Shown here piece by piece: positions 1 through 8,722 of a stretch of 64,000 bases of DNA (positions within the stretch are counted from its first letter, which is position 1; each line of letters starts with the position of its first letter). The position numbers were made by a program, and so were the translations under genes. The DNA lies in contig NZ_JBDPMD010000047.1 of NCBI RefSeq assembly GCF_039871875.1, positions 11,787-75,786 of the forward strand, written 5' to 3'. Under the pieces are notes generated by a model. That model was not told the DNA's origin. It saw only the letters and a list, made by a program, of their open reading frames with translations, and searched no databases. Source of the DNA: Sphaerisporangium sp039871875. GTDB taxonomy: Bacteria; Actinomycetota; Actinomycetes; Streptosporangiales; Streptosporangiaceae.

Positions 1-64
1 CCGCGAGTGCCGTCAGCGCCGCCAGCCCCAGGGCCGCCGCGGGCCTCCTGATCGATGTGCGCAT
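1..64 (-). CDS. Secreted or lipoprotein N-terminus, cut by the window edge
   Basis: Only the first 21 codons are present, read leftwards from an ATG at 64. They encode a typical Sec signal peptide start: MRTSIRR followed by an Ala/Leu-rich hydrophobic stretch. A purine-rich GGGGGA lies 7 bases before the ATG. The mature protein lies outside the window, so no function can be given. It is transcribed divergently from the protease gene to its right. Confidence 0.6.
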   Translation of the reverse strand, partial: MRTSIRRPAAALGLAALTALA

Positions 65-284
65 GAGAGATCCCCCATCTCCGTGCCGGAAAGGACGCGA
101 CGCTCCGCCGCGCCCAGAAAATGATCCGGCACGCCGGGCCGTCGTTTCATCGGGAATTCATCCTGATACCGACCCCAAGTTTTCCCGGTTACCGATCCAT
201 ACCGGCGGGGCACTGTGGCGGCCACCTGTTTTGGGGGTCGTGTCAGGGGACCCCGAAATCGCCCGGCCGCGCGCTTTCACCGTG

Positions 285-318
285 GTGTCATTCTTTTCTC
301 ACGCGGTTCCCTAGCGTC
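285..318 (+). promoter_or_regulatory. Putative promoter of the secreted protease gene, shared motif
   Basis: The elements are GTGTCA (285-290), five bases, TTCTCA (296-301), eight bases, then CCTAGCGTC (310-318). The same three blocks with identical spacing occur before the Cys-rich secreted protein gene (14412-14445). TAGCGT fits the relaxed actinomycete -10 element and would give a leader of about 65 bases. The usual TTGACA -35 is absent. I see nothing else to name in the gap 65-388. Confidence 0.45.
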
Positions 319-388
319 CGAGACGTCGACGACGGATGACGGCCCGGCACGACGGAAACCGTGTGCACGGGCGGGGAGGCGGATGTCC

Positions 389-1348
389 ATGAGACTGGCG
401 AGAACCCTGGTGGCCGCCGGATCGCTGCTGTGCGCGCTGATCCCGGCGGCGGCGCACGGCGAGGCGGGGGAGTCCTGCGCCGACGCGGGCAAGGGCGCCG
501 CCCGCGTCTGCTTCACCCGGCCGGACCTGCTGGAGGCCTATGACATGGTCAGGCGCCTGGAGTGGCACCCGCGCGCCCCCCGTTCGACCTTCGCCGTGCA
601 CCCCGGCCCGGACGGCACGCGGCTCCACGTGAGCTTCGGCCCGGGTGACAGTGACGTCGCCCGGGCGCTGAAGGCGGAGCTCGGCGACCGCGTCGAGCTG
701 ACGCAGAGCGCGGTGACCCGGTTCGAGGGCGGCCGCGCCTCGGACGCCGGCCCGCACTGGGGCGGAGCCGAGATCCAGGTCTTCGGGAACATCTGCACCT
801 CGGGTTTCTCGGTGGTGCTCCCCGGCGGGGCCCGGGGCTCGGTCTCGGCCGGCCACTGCTTCGACGACGGCGACGGCCTGGCCTCGGGGCCGCACTTCTA
901 CGGTGTCGCCCACGGCGAGTCGGGGTTCCCCGCCTACGACATGATCGCGATCTCCGGCGGGGGGGCGTACACCAACAAGATCTACACCGATCCCGGATCC
1001 CCCATCTCCCGTACCGTGATCGGCCGGGGCGACCCCGCGATGGGCTCCTCGGTGTGCGTGAGCGGGCGACTGGCCAAGGCCAGGTGCGGCGGGACCGTCG
1101 TCAGCCTGGCCGGGGCGCTGTTCCAGGGCGGCGGCTGGACGACCGACCTGATCGTGGTGAGCAAGCCCGGCCAGTTCCTCGGCACCGTCGGGGACTCCGG
1201 CGGCCCGGTGTACTCGCAGGCGGCGGGCAGTGGCGCCGTCGTCCGCGGCATGATCGTCGGCGGCACCCTCATCGGGGACACGGTGTACGCCGAGAAGGTC
1301 TCCACCATCGAAAGTCATCTGGGGGTCACGGTCGCCGTGACCCCTTAG
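389..1348 (+). CDS. Secreted chymotrypsin-like (S1 family) serine protease
   Basis: A 319-residue protein with a Sec signal peptide (MRLARTLVAAG to about Ala-His-Gly, residue 25) and a trypsin-fold domain. The catalytic triad is readable: His156 in SAGHCF, Asp184 in AYDMIAI and Ser270 in GDSGGP. The stretch between the signal peptide and the catalytic domain (residues 25-125) could be a propeptide, as in streptogrisin and alpha-lytic proteases. ATG 389 was chosen because GGGGAGG (373-379) lies 9 bases upstream; ATG 383 is only 3 bases from it. The role is probably extracellular protein degradation. An I36-type inhibitor gene lies 15 kb away, and nothing in the sequence links the two. Confidence 0.85.
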   Translation: MRLARTLVAAGSLLCALIPAAAHGEAGESCADAGKGAARVCFTRPDLLEAYDMVRRLEWHPRAPRSTFAVHPGPDGTRLHVSFGPGDSDVARALKAELGDRVELTQSAVTRFEGGRASDAGPHWGGAEIQVFGNICTSGFSVVLPGGARGSVSAGHCFDDGDGLASGPHFYGVAHGESGFPAYDMIAISGGGAYTNKIYTDPGSPISRTVIGRGDPAMGSSVCVSGRLAKARCGGTVVSLAGALFQGGGWTTDLIVVSKPGQFLGTVGDSGGPVYSQAAGSGAVVRGMIVGGTLIGDTVYAEKVSTIESHLGVTVAVTP

Positions 1349-1531
1349 CCGAGGCATTCGCCACCGTTTTCCGCCGGTGTTCCGCGCGCAGCGATGTTTG
1401 GGGTGCGGTTTAGGGGTGGCCCAGGAGGCGGCGATCGGCGGAACGCGATGGGATTGCGTCCGGAAAGGCACTCACCGGGCCGCGTGAAAACGCCGGGCCG
1501 ACCGGCCGTGAATGTGTTTCCCGGCCGGTTC

Positions 1532-1575
1532 TCCTTTCTCTTCTTCAGTCGTTTCCTTTCTCTTCTCCAGCCGTT
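1532..1575 (+). repeat. Tandem 22-bp duplication in the leader of the PrnB-like gene
   Basis: Two head-to-tail copies of a pyrimidine-rich 22-mer (1532-1553 and 1554-1575) differ at two positions. Each copy carries CTTTCTCTTCT and CAG. They are followed by a small hairpin, ACACCCG-TGAG-CGGGTGT (1581-1598), and the ribosome site AAGGAG at about 1619. The arrangement could hold a regulator site or shape the 5' leader. The rest of 1349-1531 shows nothing I can name. Confidence 0.6.
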
Positions 1576-1632
1576 CGCACACACCCGTGAGCGGGTGTCC
1601 CGGCTTTCACATCGTCTTAAGGAGAGTTCGTC

Positions 1633-2829
1633 ATGTCCTCATCGCGGCACGCGGCCGGGCACGGCCCGCTGGCCCCCGTCGGCGGCGCGGCCGGCCCCGG
1701 CCCCCTGGCCGGTCTGTGGTCCGACCGCGTCCCGGCGGCCCGCATCGCGGGGGCCGACCCCCTCGGGCTCGACCCGTTCATGGCCCGCCTGCCGGAGCTG
1801 AACGCCGCCGGCGACACCCGGGCGATCATCGGCGGGCTGCGCTCGGCGGTCCCGGCGCTCGCGGGCCTGCCCGCCATGGAGGTATGGGACTCCATGGCGG
1901 CGGTGCGCGACCTCGGCATGGCCGTCGCCTCCCTCGTGCGCCACGGGCTGACGGCGGGCGACGCCCCCGCCGGCGTCGAGGAGGCGCTGGCCGAGGCCGG
2001 GGCGCGGGTGGACATGGTTCCCCGCGAGACGATCCTGCACTACAGCGTGTGGAATCCCGCCGGCGCGCGGCGCCGCACCTTCACCGGCGCCCCTGGCGAG
2101 CACGTGCTCATCGAATGCTCCGTCGCCGGGACCCTCCCGCTGGAGAAGGCGGCGCGGGCCCTTTCCACGCTCGTCACCCGTGGCGTGGGGACCGGCGAGC
2201 ATCGGTTCACGGTCACCTGCCTGGCGGCGGCGCGGGACCTGGAGCAGGCCGCCGCCCACGTGCACATGGAGCGCACGGGACTGGACCCCGTCTTCTTCAC
2301 CCGGCACCTGCGCCCCTACTTCGAGCCGTTCACGGTGCGGGGCGTCTCCTACCACGCGCCCGCGGCGGCGCACCTGCCGCTGTACGCCGTCGACCAGGCC
2401 GTGTGGGCGGCCGACGCCGGCCACGACCGGCTCGACGGCTTCCGCGCCGACCTCGTCCCCTACGGCCTGCCCGTCTGGACGGCCTGCCACGAGGACCTTC
2501 TCGGCGTGCCGTCCCTGCTGACCCGGACCCTGCGCGACCTCGACTCCCGGGTGACGCCCGGCGTGCTCGCCGGGGCACGGGCCCTGCTCGCGGTGCTCAA
2601 GGCCATGATCGTCTTCCGGGGACGGCACCGCCGGCTGGTCCGCGGCGCCTACCAGGACGCTCTGAGAGGCGCGGAGATCGGCAGCGGGGGAGCGGGCATG
2701 GACCTGATCGACGAGTTGCTCGCCGCCACCCGCGCCTACGGTGAGCTCGCCGGCACCGCCGTCACCCGCGCCTCCCGTCACCTGGTGGCCGAGGCGGACC
2801 TCCCCGGCGGGGGACGGCGCCCCGCGTGA
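1633..2829 (+). CDS. PrnB-family heme enzyme (DUF1864, TDO/IDO superfamily)
   Basis: A 398-residue protein that resembles PrnB along its length. PrnB is the heme enzyme that rearranges 7-chlorotryptophan to monodechloroaminopyrrolnitrin in pyrrolnitrin synthesis. Recognisable blocks are LPELN near residue 55, AAVRDLG and VRHG near 95-110, PRETILHYSVWNP near 130, LRPYFEPF plus SYHAPAAAHLPLYAVD near 225-255, and FRGRHRRLVR then AEIGSGG near 328-352. His332 in FRGRH matches the proximal heme ligand position of TDO and PrnB (FRxxH), and EIGSGG corresponds to the TDO GTGG loop. ATG 1633 has AAGGAG at ideal spacing. The halogenases PrnA and PrnC and the oxygenase PrnD are absent, so the substrate is unknown; an aromatic amino acid is likely. 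Two LAL regulators follow directly. Confidence 0.8.
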   Translation: MSSSRHAAGHGPLAPVGGAAGPGPLAGLWSDRVPAARIAGADPLGLDPFMARLPELNAAGDTRAIIGGLRSAVPALAGLPAMEVWDSMAAVRDLGMAVASLVRHGLTAGDAPAGVEEALAEAGARVDMVPRETILHYSVWNPAGARRRTFTGAPGEHVLIECSVAGTLPLEKAARALSTLVTRGVGTGEHRFTVTCLAAARDLEQAAAHVHMERTGLDPVFFTRHLRPYFEPFTVRGVSYHAPAAAHLPLYAVDQAVWAADAGHDRLDGFRADLVPYGLPVWTACHEDLLGVPSLLTRTLRDLDSRVTPGVLAGARALLAVLKAMIVFRGRHRRLVRGAYQDALRGAEIGSGGAGMDLIDELLAATRAYGELAGTAVTRASRHLVAEADLPGGGRRPA

Positions 2830-2907
2830 GCCCCGCGCGTGCCGCCCCTCGCTCTCACCGTCGCACTGTTGTCGGTGTGCGCGGGAGGAGCCGACAATGT
2901 GGGGACT

Positions 2908-5766
2908 GTGAGCGATGCGATGCCATGGCGGTTCGTCGAGCGCGCCGCCGAGCTGACCGTCCTCGACGCGGCCATGCGGAACGCGATGGGGGGACAGGGC
3001 CGTTTCGTGGTGGTCGAGGGCGCCGCGGGGCTGGGCAAGACCAGCCTGGCGCGTGAGGCCGCCGCCGCGGCCGAGAAGGCCGGATTCCGGGTGCTGTCCG
3101 GCCGGGGCGTGGAGCTGGAACGCGAGTACCCCTTCGGTGTGGCGCGGCAGCTCTTCACCCCGGCGCTGGAGCGGATCGGGCCGGCGGAGCGGAGGAAGGC
3201 GACGTCGGCCGGCGCGGCGGTCGCCGTCTCCGCGCTCGGGATCGGCGGGCCGGACGGACCCGTGGCGGCGGTGGGCGAGTTCGCCGTCCTGCACGGCCTG
3301 TACTGGCTGACGGCCAACCTGTCACAGGCCCGCCCCCTCATGCTGATGATCGACGACCTGCACTGGGTGGACATGTCCTCCCTGCGGTTCCTGGCGCACG
3401 TGCTCCCCCGGCTGGAGGACATCCCGGTCCTGCTGCTCGGCACCGTGCGGCGCAACGAACCCGGCCCCTACCGGAGGATGATCGAGCAGATCACCACCGA
3501 CCCGGCCTGCGTGTCCCTGCGCCTCGGGCCGCTGAGCGAGGAGTCGGCGCGACGGCTGGTGTCCGCCGCGGTGGGGGAGCACGCCGACGCGGACTTCGTG
3601 CGGGCCTGCTGCGCGGCGGCGGAAGGCAACCCGCTGTTCCTGCGCGAGCTGATGCGGGCCGTGGACGCCGAGCGCGTCGCCCCCTCCCGGGCCAACGTGG
3701 GCCGGGTCCGGCGGCTCGGGCAGCGGGCGGTGGCGCGGAGCGTGGCGGTGCGGCTGGCGCAGTTGCCCGCGCCGGTCGTACGGCTGACCCGTGCCATGGC
3801 CGTCCTCGGGGAGGGGGCCGACCTGGCCGTAGCGGCCCGGCTGGCGCAGATGCCGCTGGCGGACGCCGGGCAGGCGGCGATATTGCTGCGTGGCGTGGAG
3901 ATCCTGCGTGTGGCCGACTCCGCGGGCCCGGCCGAGCGGTGGGAGTTCGTCCACCCGCTCGTGCGCGACGCCGTCTACGGTGCGATGGACCCCGCCGAGA
4001 GGACCGCCCACCACACCCGGGCCGCGCGGTTGCTGCGCGGCGAGGCGGCGAGCACGGAGAAGATCGCGGGTCATCTGCTGTGGAGCCTGCCGGGCGGCGA
4101 CCCGGACGCCCCCGCCGTCCTGCGTGCCGCCGCGGCCGGCGCCGCGGCCCGCGGCGCGCTGCCCGGCGCGCTCGCCTACCTGCGGCGCTGCCTCGCCGAA
4201 CCTCTGGACCAGGCCGAACGGCACGCCGTCCTGCTCGACGCGGGGGCCGCCGCGATGGGTGTGGACCCGGCCGAGGCCGCGGAGCACCTGGACGCCGCGA
4301 TGGCCGGCGCCGCCGACCCTCGTCATCGCGCGTCGATCGCCGTCCACCGGGGCATGGCGTTGTGGATCGTCGGCCGGGCGGAGGAGACGGCGGCGGTGCT
4401 GAGGCAGGCCATGGAGGGCCTGCCGGAGGACGACCCGGACCTGCGCCGCCGGCTGGCGGCCCTGATGCTCAACATCCCGCTGTGCCTCACCGGATGGAGC
4501 CATCTGCTCGACACGGTCCCGGACCTGCGCCGGCTGCCTCCCGCGGACACCGTGGGCGCCCGGATGCTGAACATGATGATCGCCTGCATCGAGGTCTTCG
4601 ACGGCGACCCGCGTGGCGTCGAGGCGGCGCTCGAGGCCGTGACGGACGGGTGGCTGGACCGCGAGGCCGGCACGGGCATGGGGGTCGCGCAGGCGGCGGC
4701 CATGATGTTGCTGACCGGCGACGTGGAAGCGGGCATGGGCTTCGTGGACGCCGGCCTGGCGGAGTCCTATCTGAAGGGCTCGGTGGTCGAGGCGACCGCC
4801 CACCACGCGTACCGCATGATCGGGTGGCTCTTCCGCGGGGACCTGGCCGCGGCCGCGGCCGACGCCGGGGAGGCGATGCGCGGCATCGAGGAGAACGGCC
4901 TGGACACCGCACGGCCGTCCGTCGCCGGGCACTTCGCCGAGGTCCTCGTCGAACGGGGCGAGCCGGCGCGAGCGCAGGCCGTGCTGGACTGGGGCGAGGC
5001 CCCGCCGGTCATCCGGTCCACCGGGCTGACCTTCTGGTACGTCCAGCAAGGGCGTGCCCGGGTGGCGCGGGCGCGCGGTCAGCACGCCGAGGCCCTGGAG
5101 GCGGCGCTGGAGGCGGGGGAGCGGTTCGCGGCGAGCGGCGGCAGGAACCCGGCGCTCGTGGCCTGGCGGTCGGAGGCGGCCCTGTGCCTGCGTTCCCTCG
5201 GCCGGGCCGAGGAGGCCCGCGACCACGCACGGACCGAGGTGGAGCTGGCACGCCGCTGGGGTGCGCCACGGGCGCTCGGCCGGGCGCTCCGGGTGGCGGG
5301 CGTGGTCGCCGGAGGGGAGCAGGGCCTGGAGATGCTGCGTGAGGCGGTGGACGTGCTGCGCCCCTCGTCGGCCAGGCTGGAGTACGCCAAGTCGCTGACG
5401 GGCCTCGGCGCCGCGTTGTTCCGGTGCGGGCGGACCGGCGAGGCGCAGGAGGCGCTGCGCGAGGGCATGGCGCTGGCCGAGAGCTGCGGGGCGGAACCCC
5501 TGGCGGACAGCGCGCGCGCCGTGCTGCGCGACACCGGGGTGCGGCCCCCGCGCAAGAGCGCGAGCGGCATGGAGGCGCTGACACCCAGCGAACGCCGGGT
5601 GGCGGGCCTGGCCGCCGCCGGCTCGTCCAACCGCGACATCGCGGAGCTGCTTTTCGTCCTTCCCAAAACCGTCGAGGTGCATCTCACCAGCGTCTATCGC
5701 AAGCTCGGCGTGAAAGGGCGGGCGGAGCTCGCCGCGCGCTACCCTGACCCGCCGAGAAACCCGTGA
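2908..5766 (+). CDS. LAL-type LuxR family transcriptional regulator (first of a pair)
   Basis: A large ATPase-regulator of about 952 residues. It has an N-terminal AAA/STAND ATPase with Walker A GAAGLGKTS (Lys44) and Walker B LMLMIDDLHWVD (about residue 155), a long helical TPR-like middle, and a C-terminal LuxR helix-turn-helix. The HTH runs from LTPSERRVAGLAA through SSNRDIAELL to KTVEVHLTSVYRKLGV. LAL proteins usually activate pathway genes in response to a small ligand. The GTG at 2908 (VSDAMPWRF) was chosen; ATG 2920 is the alternative, and the ribosome site is weak. The gene begins about 80 bases after the PrnB-like gene, so that gene and the next LAL are plausible partners or targets. 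Confidence 0.85.
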   Translation: MSDAMPWRFVERAAELTVLDAAMRNAMGGQGRFVVVEGAAGLGKTSLAREAAAAAEKAGFRVLSGRGVELEREYPFGVARQLFTPALERIGPAERRKATSAGAAVAVSALGIGGPDGPVAAVGEFAVLHGLYWLTANLSQARPLMLMIDDLHWVDMSSLRFLAHVLPRLEDIPVLLLGTVRRNEPGPYRRMIEQITTDPACVSLRLGPLSEESARRLVSAAVGEHADADFVRACCAAAEGNPLFLRELMRAVDAERVAPSRANVGRVRRLGQRAVARSVAVRLAQLPAPVVRLTRAMAVLGEGADLAVAARLAQMPLADAGQAAILLRGVEILRVADSAGPAERWEFVHPLVRDAVYGAMDPAERTAHHTRAARLLRGEAASTEKIAGHLLWSLPGGDPDAPAVLRAAAAGAAARGALPGALAYLRRCLAEPLDQAERHAVLLDAGAAAMGVDPAEAAEHLDAAMAGAADPRHRASIAVHRGMALWIVGRAEETAAVLRQAMEGLPEDDPDLRRRLAALMLNIPLCLTGWSHLLDTVPDLRRLPPADTVGARMLNMMIACIEVFDGDPRGVEAALEAVTDGWLDREAGTGMGVAQAAAMMLLTGDVEAGMGFVDAGLAESYLKGSVVEATAHHAYRMIGWLFRGDLAAAAADAGEAMRGIEENGLDTARPSVAGHFAEVLVERGEPARAQAVLDWGEAPPVIRSTGLTFWYVQQGRARVARARGQHAEALEAALEAGERFAASGGRNPALVAWRSEAALCLRSLGRAEEARDHARTEVELARRWGAPRALGRALRVAGVVAGGEQGLEMLREAVDVLRPSSARLEYAKSLTGLGAALFRCGRTGEAQEALREGMALAESCGAEPLADSARAVLRDTGVRPPRKSASGMEALTPSERRVAGLAAAGSSNRDIAELLFVLPKTVEVHLTSVYRKLGVKGRAELAARYPDPPRNP

Positions 5767-5871
5767 GACCGTGAGAATGGTGCGAAAAATGGCGGTTTCG
5801 GATGCGCACTGTGATTGATCGTCTAATCTCGAACTGGCCTGTCGGGCGAGGGACGATGGCGGGGGGCGGCA

Positions 5872-8670
5872 TTGGACTCGTCGCTGCTGGAGCGTGACAA
5901 CGAACTGACGGCGCTCCGGTCCTTCACCACCGGACTGGCGGCCGGGGCGGGCCTGTTGCTGGTGGAGGGACCCGCCGGGATCGGCAAGACACGCCTGCTG
6001 CGCGAGGCCCGTGCCATGGCCCAGGCGGCGGGAGCGCGGGTGCTCAGCGCCCGCTGCACCGAACTGGACCGTGACTTCGCGTTCGGGGCGGTGCGCCAGC
6101 TCTTCGAACCCCTGCTGGCGACCGGGACCGCGGCGGAACTGGAACAGTGGTGGTCGGGCCCGGCCGCCGGCGCCCGGCCGGTGTTCGCCTACGCCGGCGG
6201 CGACCTGCGGGTGCCCGCCGGCGAGTTCGCCGTCCTGCACGGGCTGTACTGGCTGGCGGTCAACATGGCCGGCCAGGGACTGCTGCTGATCGTGGACGAC
6301 CTCCACTGGTGCGACGAGGCGTCGCTGCGCTGGCTGGTGTACGTCCTGCCGCGGATCGAGGGAGTGCCGATCTCCGTCATCGCGGCGGGCCGCAGCGGCG
6401 ACTGGGGCGGGGACCGGCGGCTGCTGGCGTCGCTCGGCGAGCAGGCGGTGCGCGCGCTGCGCCCGCGCCCCCTCAGCGAGTCGGCCGTCGGCCGGATGCT
6501 GAGCGAGACCCTGGGCGAGGAGGTGGAGACGGGTTTCGCGGAGGCGTGCCGCACCCAGACCAGCGGCAACCCGCTGTTCGTGCGCGCGCTGGCCCAGACG
6601 ATCGAGGCCGAGCGGCTCGCCCCTTCCACGGTCAACGTGCCGAGGCTGCTGGAGATCGAGGGGTCGGCCGTCGAGAAGATGCTGCGGGTGCGGCTGGCCG
6701 GGGTCGCCCCCGAGGCGACCGCGCTCGCCCAGGCGCTCGCGGTGCTCGGCGGCCAGGCCGAGCTGAGCCAGGCCGCGGCCCTGGCGGGGCTGGACGGGGA
6801 CGCCGCGGGTGAGGCCGTCACCGCCCTGGTCAACATCGAGCTCGTGCAGCGGGACGCCCCGCTGCGGTTCGCCCACCCGATGATCCAGTCGGCCGTCTAC
6901 GAGCATCTGGACCTCGGTGCCCGGCAGGCGCGGCACACGCGCGCCGCCCGGTTGCTGACCGCCGCCGGCGCCGACCCCGAGATGGTGGCGGTGCAACTGC
7001 TGCACACCGCCCCCGCAAGCGACGCCGCCGTCGTCGCCGCCCTGCGCGAGGCCGCCGCCGCGGCGCTGCGGCGCGGCGCGCCCGACAGCGCCCACAACTA
7101 CCTGCGGCGCGCCCTGGCCGAGCCGCCGTCCGAGGGGGACCGGCTCGGCGTGCTGTGCGACCTGGCCGACACCACCCGCGAGCTGAACTTCGCCGACGCG
7201 GCCGACTACCTGTCCCAGGCCTACCACCTCGCGGCGGACCCGGCCCTGCGCGCCCGGCTGGCCTGCAGCTACGGCGTCACGCTCTACATCCTCGGCCGGG
7301 TCGGCGAAGCGGTCACCGTGCTCGGCGGCGCCATCGACGAGCTCCCGCCGGAGGACGACGACCTGCGGCGGCGCCTGGAGACGTACCTGTTCAACGTGCC
7401 CTTCATCAGCGCGGGGTGGGACCACCTGTGGCAGAGGCTGCCCGCGCTGCGCGCCCTGCCGCCCGCCGACACCATCGGCGCCCGCATGCTCTCGTGTGTC
7501 ATCGCCTCCTACGACGTGAGCGCGGGGGACCCCGCGGGGACGGAGCTGGTCCGCGGGTCGATGGCGGACGGGCGGCTCGTCGAGGAGGCCACGTCCGAGC
7601 TCGCCACGCTGACGGCGCTGTGGACCCTGACCACGGCCAGCCCCGGTGAGGGAGTGGAGACGGCGACCCGGGCGATCGCGCGGGCACAGGTCATGGGGTC
7701 GGCCACCGGGCTCGGCGGGTTGTACATGTACCGGGCGCTCGGGTGGCTCTACCAGGGGCAGCTCGACGAGGCCGAGGCCGACGCGGGCGAGGCGCTGGGG
7801 CTGCTGTACGCCACCGGCTTCAGCATCAGCATCGCGATCGTGACGGCCTTCCAGGCGTGGGCCCTGCTGGAGCAGGGCGACCTCGACGCGGCCGTGACGG
7901 CGCTCGGCGCCCCCGAGCCGTCGCAGACCGGTCTTCCCTTCTACGGCCTGTACGTCGAGTCGGCGCTGCTGCGGGCCCGCGGGACGTACGCCGACGCGCT
8001 GGACAAGGCCCGTGAGGCCGGCCACGCCGCGGCCGCCCTGCACCAGGTCAATCCCGCGGTGGTGCCCTGGCGCTCCGAGGCGGCCCTGTGCCTGCACGCT
8101 CTCGGCAGGACCGAGGAGGCGCAGGACCTCGCCGAGGAGGAACTGGTGCTCGCCCGCCGCTTCGGGGCCCCGCACGCCCTCGGGCGCGCCCTGCGGGTGG
8201 CCGGGCTGCTCGCCGACCGCGACAAGTCGACGGCCCTGCTGCAGGAGGCGGTCGACGTGCTGGCGCCCTCCACCGCGCGTCTGGAGCACGCCAAGGCGCT
8301 GGCCGACCTCGGCGCCGCGCACCGCCGCGCGGGGCAGCGCGTCCTCGCCCGTCGGTTCCTGCAGCAGGGCGCCGACCTCGCCGACGTGTGCGGCGCGCGT
8401 CCCCTGCTGGAGCAGGCGACCAAGGAACTGCGGGTGCTCGGGGCGCGCCCCCGCCTGAGCCGGACCTCCGGGCTGCGGTCGCTGACCCCCTCGGAGCTCC
8501 GGGTGGCCGAGCTCGCCGTCACCGGCCACACCAACCGGGAGATCGCGCAGGCCCTGTTCGTCACCCCCAAGACCGTCGAGGTCCACCTGACCAACGCCTA
8601 CCGGAAGTTCAAGGTCTCCTCCCGCCGCCAGCTCGCCCAGGCCCTGCGCAGCGAGCAGGACGCCTCCTGA
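5872..8670 (+). CDS. LAL-type LuxR family transcriptional regulator (second of a pair)
   Basis: A paralogue of the preceding gene with about 932 residues. It has Walker A GPAGIGKTR (Lys39), Walker B LLLIVDDLHWCD, TPR-like helices, and a C-terminal LuxR HTH (LTPSELRVAELAV, TNREIAQALF, KTVEVHLTNAYRKFKV). Both proteins share blocks such as EFAVLHGLYWL and VPWRSEAALCLHALGR, which implies duplication. The start is TTG 5872 (LDSSLLERDNEL) behind a run of G; no ATG or GTG fits the conserved N-terminus. A TCTAAT box at 5822-5827 could be its own -10, although no good -35 is visible. Confidence 0.83.
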   Translation: MDSSLLERDNELTALRSFTTGLAAGAGLLLVEGPAGIGKTRLLREARAMAQAAGARVLSARCTELDRDFAFGAVRQLFEPLLATGTAAELEQWWSGPAAGARPVFAYAGGDLRVPAGEFAVLHGLYWLAVNMAGQGLLLIVDDLHWCDEASLRWLVYVLPRIEGVPISVIAAGRSGDWGGDRRLLASLGEQAVRALRPRPLSESAVGRMLSETLGEEVETGFAEACRTQTSGNPLFVRALAQTIEAERLAPSTVNVPRLLEIEGSAVEKMLRVRLAGVAPEATALAQALAVLGGQAELSQAAALAGLDGDAAGEAVTALVNIELVQRDAPLRFAHPMIQSAVYEHLDLGARQARHTRAARLLTAAGADPEMVAVQLLHTAPASDAAVVAALREAAAAALRRGAPDSAHNYLRRALAEPPSEGDRLGVLCDLADTTRELNFADAADYLSQAYHLAADPALRARLACSYGVTLYILGRVGEAVTVLGGAIDELPPEDDDLRRRLETYLFNVPFISAGWDHLWQRLPALRALPPADTIGARMLSCVIASYDVSAGDPAGTELVRGSMADGRLVEEATSELATLTALWTLTTASPGEGVETATRAIARAQVMGSATGLGGLYMYRALGWLYQGQLDEAEADAGEALGLLYATGFSISIAIVTAFQAWALLEQGDLDAAVTALGAPEPSQTGLPFYGLYVESALLRARGTYADALDKAREAGHAAAALHQVNPAVVPWRSEAALCLHALGRTEEAQDLAEEELVLARRFGAPHALGRALRVAGLLADRDKSTALLQEAVDVLAPSTARLEHAKALADLGAAHRRAGQRVLARRFLQQGADLADVCGARPLLEQATKELRVLGARPRLSRTSGLRSLTPSELRVAELAVTGHTNREIAQALFVTPKTVEVHLTNAYRKFKVSSRRQLAQALRSEQDAS

Positions 8671-8722
8671 GCGGACCTGGACGCGGCGCCGCCGGGGAGG
8701 TTCCGGGCGCGGCGGCACCCGG

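Noticed and set aside
1633..2829. Pyrrolnitrin biosynthesis locus
   Set aside because: Only a PrnB homologue is present; PrnA, PrnC and PrnD are absent from the window.
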